From contig DDTD01000037.1 in the NCBI GenBank assembly GCA_002344005.1, positions 1 through 34,375 of the forward strand: 34,375 nucleotides of DNA, written 5' to 3'. The position numbers and the translations under genes were made by a program. The notes under the pieces were generated by a model. The model worked only from the letters and a program-made list of their open reading frames with translations, had not been told where the DNA came from and searched no databases. The DNA is from Ignavibacteria bacterium UBA2373. Lineage in GTDB: Bacteria; Bacteroidota; Ignavibacteria; Kapaibacteriales; UBA961. Below, piece after piece: positions 33,301 to 34,375 of the stretch; position 1 is the first letter of the stretch; every line of letters starts with the position of its first letter.

Positions 33301-34375
33301 ATTTCATAAACCAATTACGATATAATGATCGGACTTTCTGTCTTAAACTTATATCCGTTCCTTCAGTATTTTCATCATGTGATATGTCTTCAATTGTAAC
33401 TTTTTGAATTGGTTCTCGAAGCATTTTCTTCACATTGTCGGATGTGAGTCTTGTCCACATACCACGTTGTAATACATCTGTCGTTAAAGATCCTATGGCG
33501 AATCTTTCAAAACTCAATACTTCTAATCCTGCTTCTTTGAGAAACTTACGAATGACAGTAGGTTTTGTATTTATGACTTTACATTTAATCCAAGAATGCC
33601 TTTTGTATTCATTGATATATTCGATACTGTTTTCGCCTGATGTTCGTGTCCGAAATTTAGTAGAAAGACTTGTCACTTGTCTTTTTGTTAATGTTTTGTG
33701 TACTTTTATTTTGTATTCTATCGGAGTTGATGCACAGAGTGGGTTATCCGGTAATCTAAAATTAATATCAGTTGTCGCAAACACTAAACCTGAAGTTGCT
33801 CTTTCGAGGCATCCGAATGGAAAATATAGATTAGCATTTGTTTTTACTTGATTATAGATAGAATTATGAGTGTTCTCATTAGAGCCAACGATGTTCTTTT
33901 GTTTGTTAATGATGATGTATAAATTTTGATTTCTCTCATTGATATTTAAACCATCTATTGCAATAGAATCACGTTTTGAATTTACACTGGCATTAGGATT
34001 ATTAAAAATATTTCCGTTAACAAATACTCTACCGGATCGAATTATTTCTACACAAATTCTTGGTGATGCAAAACCTACAGTCCTTAATAATTTAACTAAA
34101 GGCGTAAGTCTCTGTCTTTGTGGTTGTGATCGTTTGTTACGATTTTGTGTACGGTTTGGTCTTCCTTTGAATCTTGGGGAATTTGCATTCCTATTGCGAG
34201 GGTTGTTATTCCTTTGGAAATTGTTGTTTCTGTGACGAAATTGTTGGTTATCACGACGGTGATTTGGATTGTGGGGACGATTTCCATCCGGGTATTGTCT
34301 ATAATTTCCTTGTTGTCCGTCGCGGTTGTAATTATTTTGTCTATAATTTCCTTGTTGTCCGTCTCTATTGTAATT
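33299..34375 (-). CDS. RluB/RsuA-family pseudouridine synthase-like protein, degenerate active site, 5' end beyond the window
   Basis: The frame is open without a stop from 33299 to the window edge, giving 358 visible residues. The visible N-terminal part (~34375-34120) is rich in Asn, Arg, Gln and Gly, with a 14-residue repeat. An S4 RNA-binding domain follows (LVKLLRTVGFASPRICVEII, then SGRVFVNGN). The RluB-type catalytic domain then reads LYIIINK, FGCLERATSGLVFATTD, and near the end KPTVIRKFLKEAGLEVLSFERFAIG. In active enzymes the second block is GRLDxxTxGLLLxTND; here R becomes Cys and the catalytic Asp becomes Glu (33803-33805). It may have lost pseudouridylation activity while keeping RNA binding. 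A GTG at 33784 is not the start: it falls inside the catalytic core. Confidence 0.85.
   Translation of the reverse strand, partial: NYNRDGQQGNYRQNNYNRDGQQGNYRQYPDGNRPHNPNHRRDNQQFRHRNNNFQRNNNPRNRNANSPRFKGRPNRTQNRNKRSQPQRQRLTPLVKLLRTVGFASPRICVEIIRSGRVFVNGNIFNNPNASVNSKRDSIAIDGLNINERNQNLYIIINKQKNIVGSNENTHNSIYNQVKTNANLYFPFGCLERATSGLVFATTDINFRLPDNPLCASTPIEYKIKVHKTLTKRQVTSLSTKFRTRTSGENSIEYINEYKRHSWIKCKVINTKPTVIRKFLKEAGLEVLSFERFAIGSLTTDVLQRGMWTRLTSDNVKKMLREPIQKVTIEDISHDENTEGTDISLRQKVRSLYRNWFMK
34292..34375 (-). repeat. 42-base tandem repeat coding for a 14-residue unit
   Basis: Two units, 34375-34334 and 34333-34292, encode NYNRDGQQGNYRQN and NYNRDGQQGNYRQY. They share an identical 27-base core (34295-34321 and 34337-34363). 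The array may continue past the window. It lies in the low-complexity N-terminal part of the RluB-like protein. Confidence 0.85.

Noticed and set aside
33299..33784. A 161-residue stand-alone gene starting at GTG 33784
   Set aside because: The frame continues open to the window edge and the GTG codes for a Val inside the catalytic core of the RluB-like domain.
34292..34375. CRISPR-like repeats
   Set aside because: The two units are contiguous with no spacers, in frame, and code for a regular 14-residue protein repeat.

Overview
The window looks like chromosomal DNA of a low-GC, Gram-negative member of the Bacteroidota/Chlorobiota (FCB) group, possibly an Ignavibacteria- or Kapabacteria-like lineage. 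Three things support this. Exported proteins end in type IX secretion (T9SS)-style C-terminal modules. There is a GWxTD-domain protein. Several promoters match the Bacteroidota pattern TTTG-N19-TAnnTTTG, and two of them (infC and tRNA-Thr) match it exactly. The lineage is inferred from gene content, not from a search. Most genes are housekeeping, and I see no phage, plasmid, CRISPR or recognisable defence island.

Layout. 1-3651 (minus): a secreted Asp-box propeller protein and a CrtI/CRTISO-like FAD oxidoreductase. 3721-6377 (minus): lysS, translationally coupled to an M50 membrane protease. 6503-7893 (plus): infC-rpmI-rplT with a consensus promoter, an attenuator-like hairpin before rplT and a strong terminator. 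7894-8304: a non-coding cluster of GC-rich palindromic repeats. 8305-16108 (minus): a second secreted Asp-box protein with a probably leaderless mRNA, NADH dehydrogenase 2, polyphosphate kinase 1 and a lamin-tail-domain exported protein. 16198-19527 (plus): a tight GWxTD - LpxL-like acyltransferase - GT9 glycosyltransferase operon, which suggests envelope or lipid A work. 19553-22257 (plus): homogentisate dioxygenase, a GNAT acetyltransferase and an RmlD-like reductase. 22265-27573 (minus): uvrB - GT2 - TPR protein - coaE - pssA. 27805-31394 (plus): queA, a ferredoxin-NADP reductase and an M32 carboxypeptidase. 31398-33300 (plus): tRNA-Thr(CGU), greA, an ECF sigma factor and a small single-pass membrane protein, perhaps its partner. 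33299-34375 (minus): an RluB/RsuA-family protein that runs off the window edge.

The most notable observations are these. The partial RluB-like protein has lost the family's catalytic Asp (GRLD reads GCLE) and has an Asn/Arg/Gln-rich repeat tail. The promoter set allows three gene starts to be corrected. The rpmI-rplT junction carries an attenuator-like hairpin. A cluster of structured repeats sits at 7.9-8.3 kb. The GWxTD/acyltransferase/glycosyltransferase operon gives a functional lead for a poorly understood domain. I did not find a clearly new multi-gene system.
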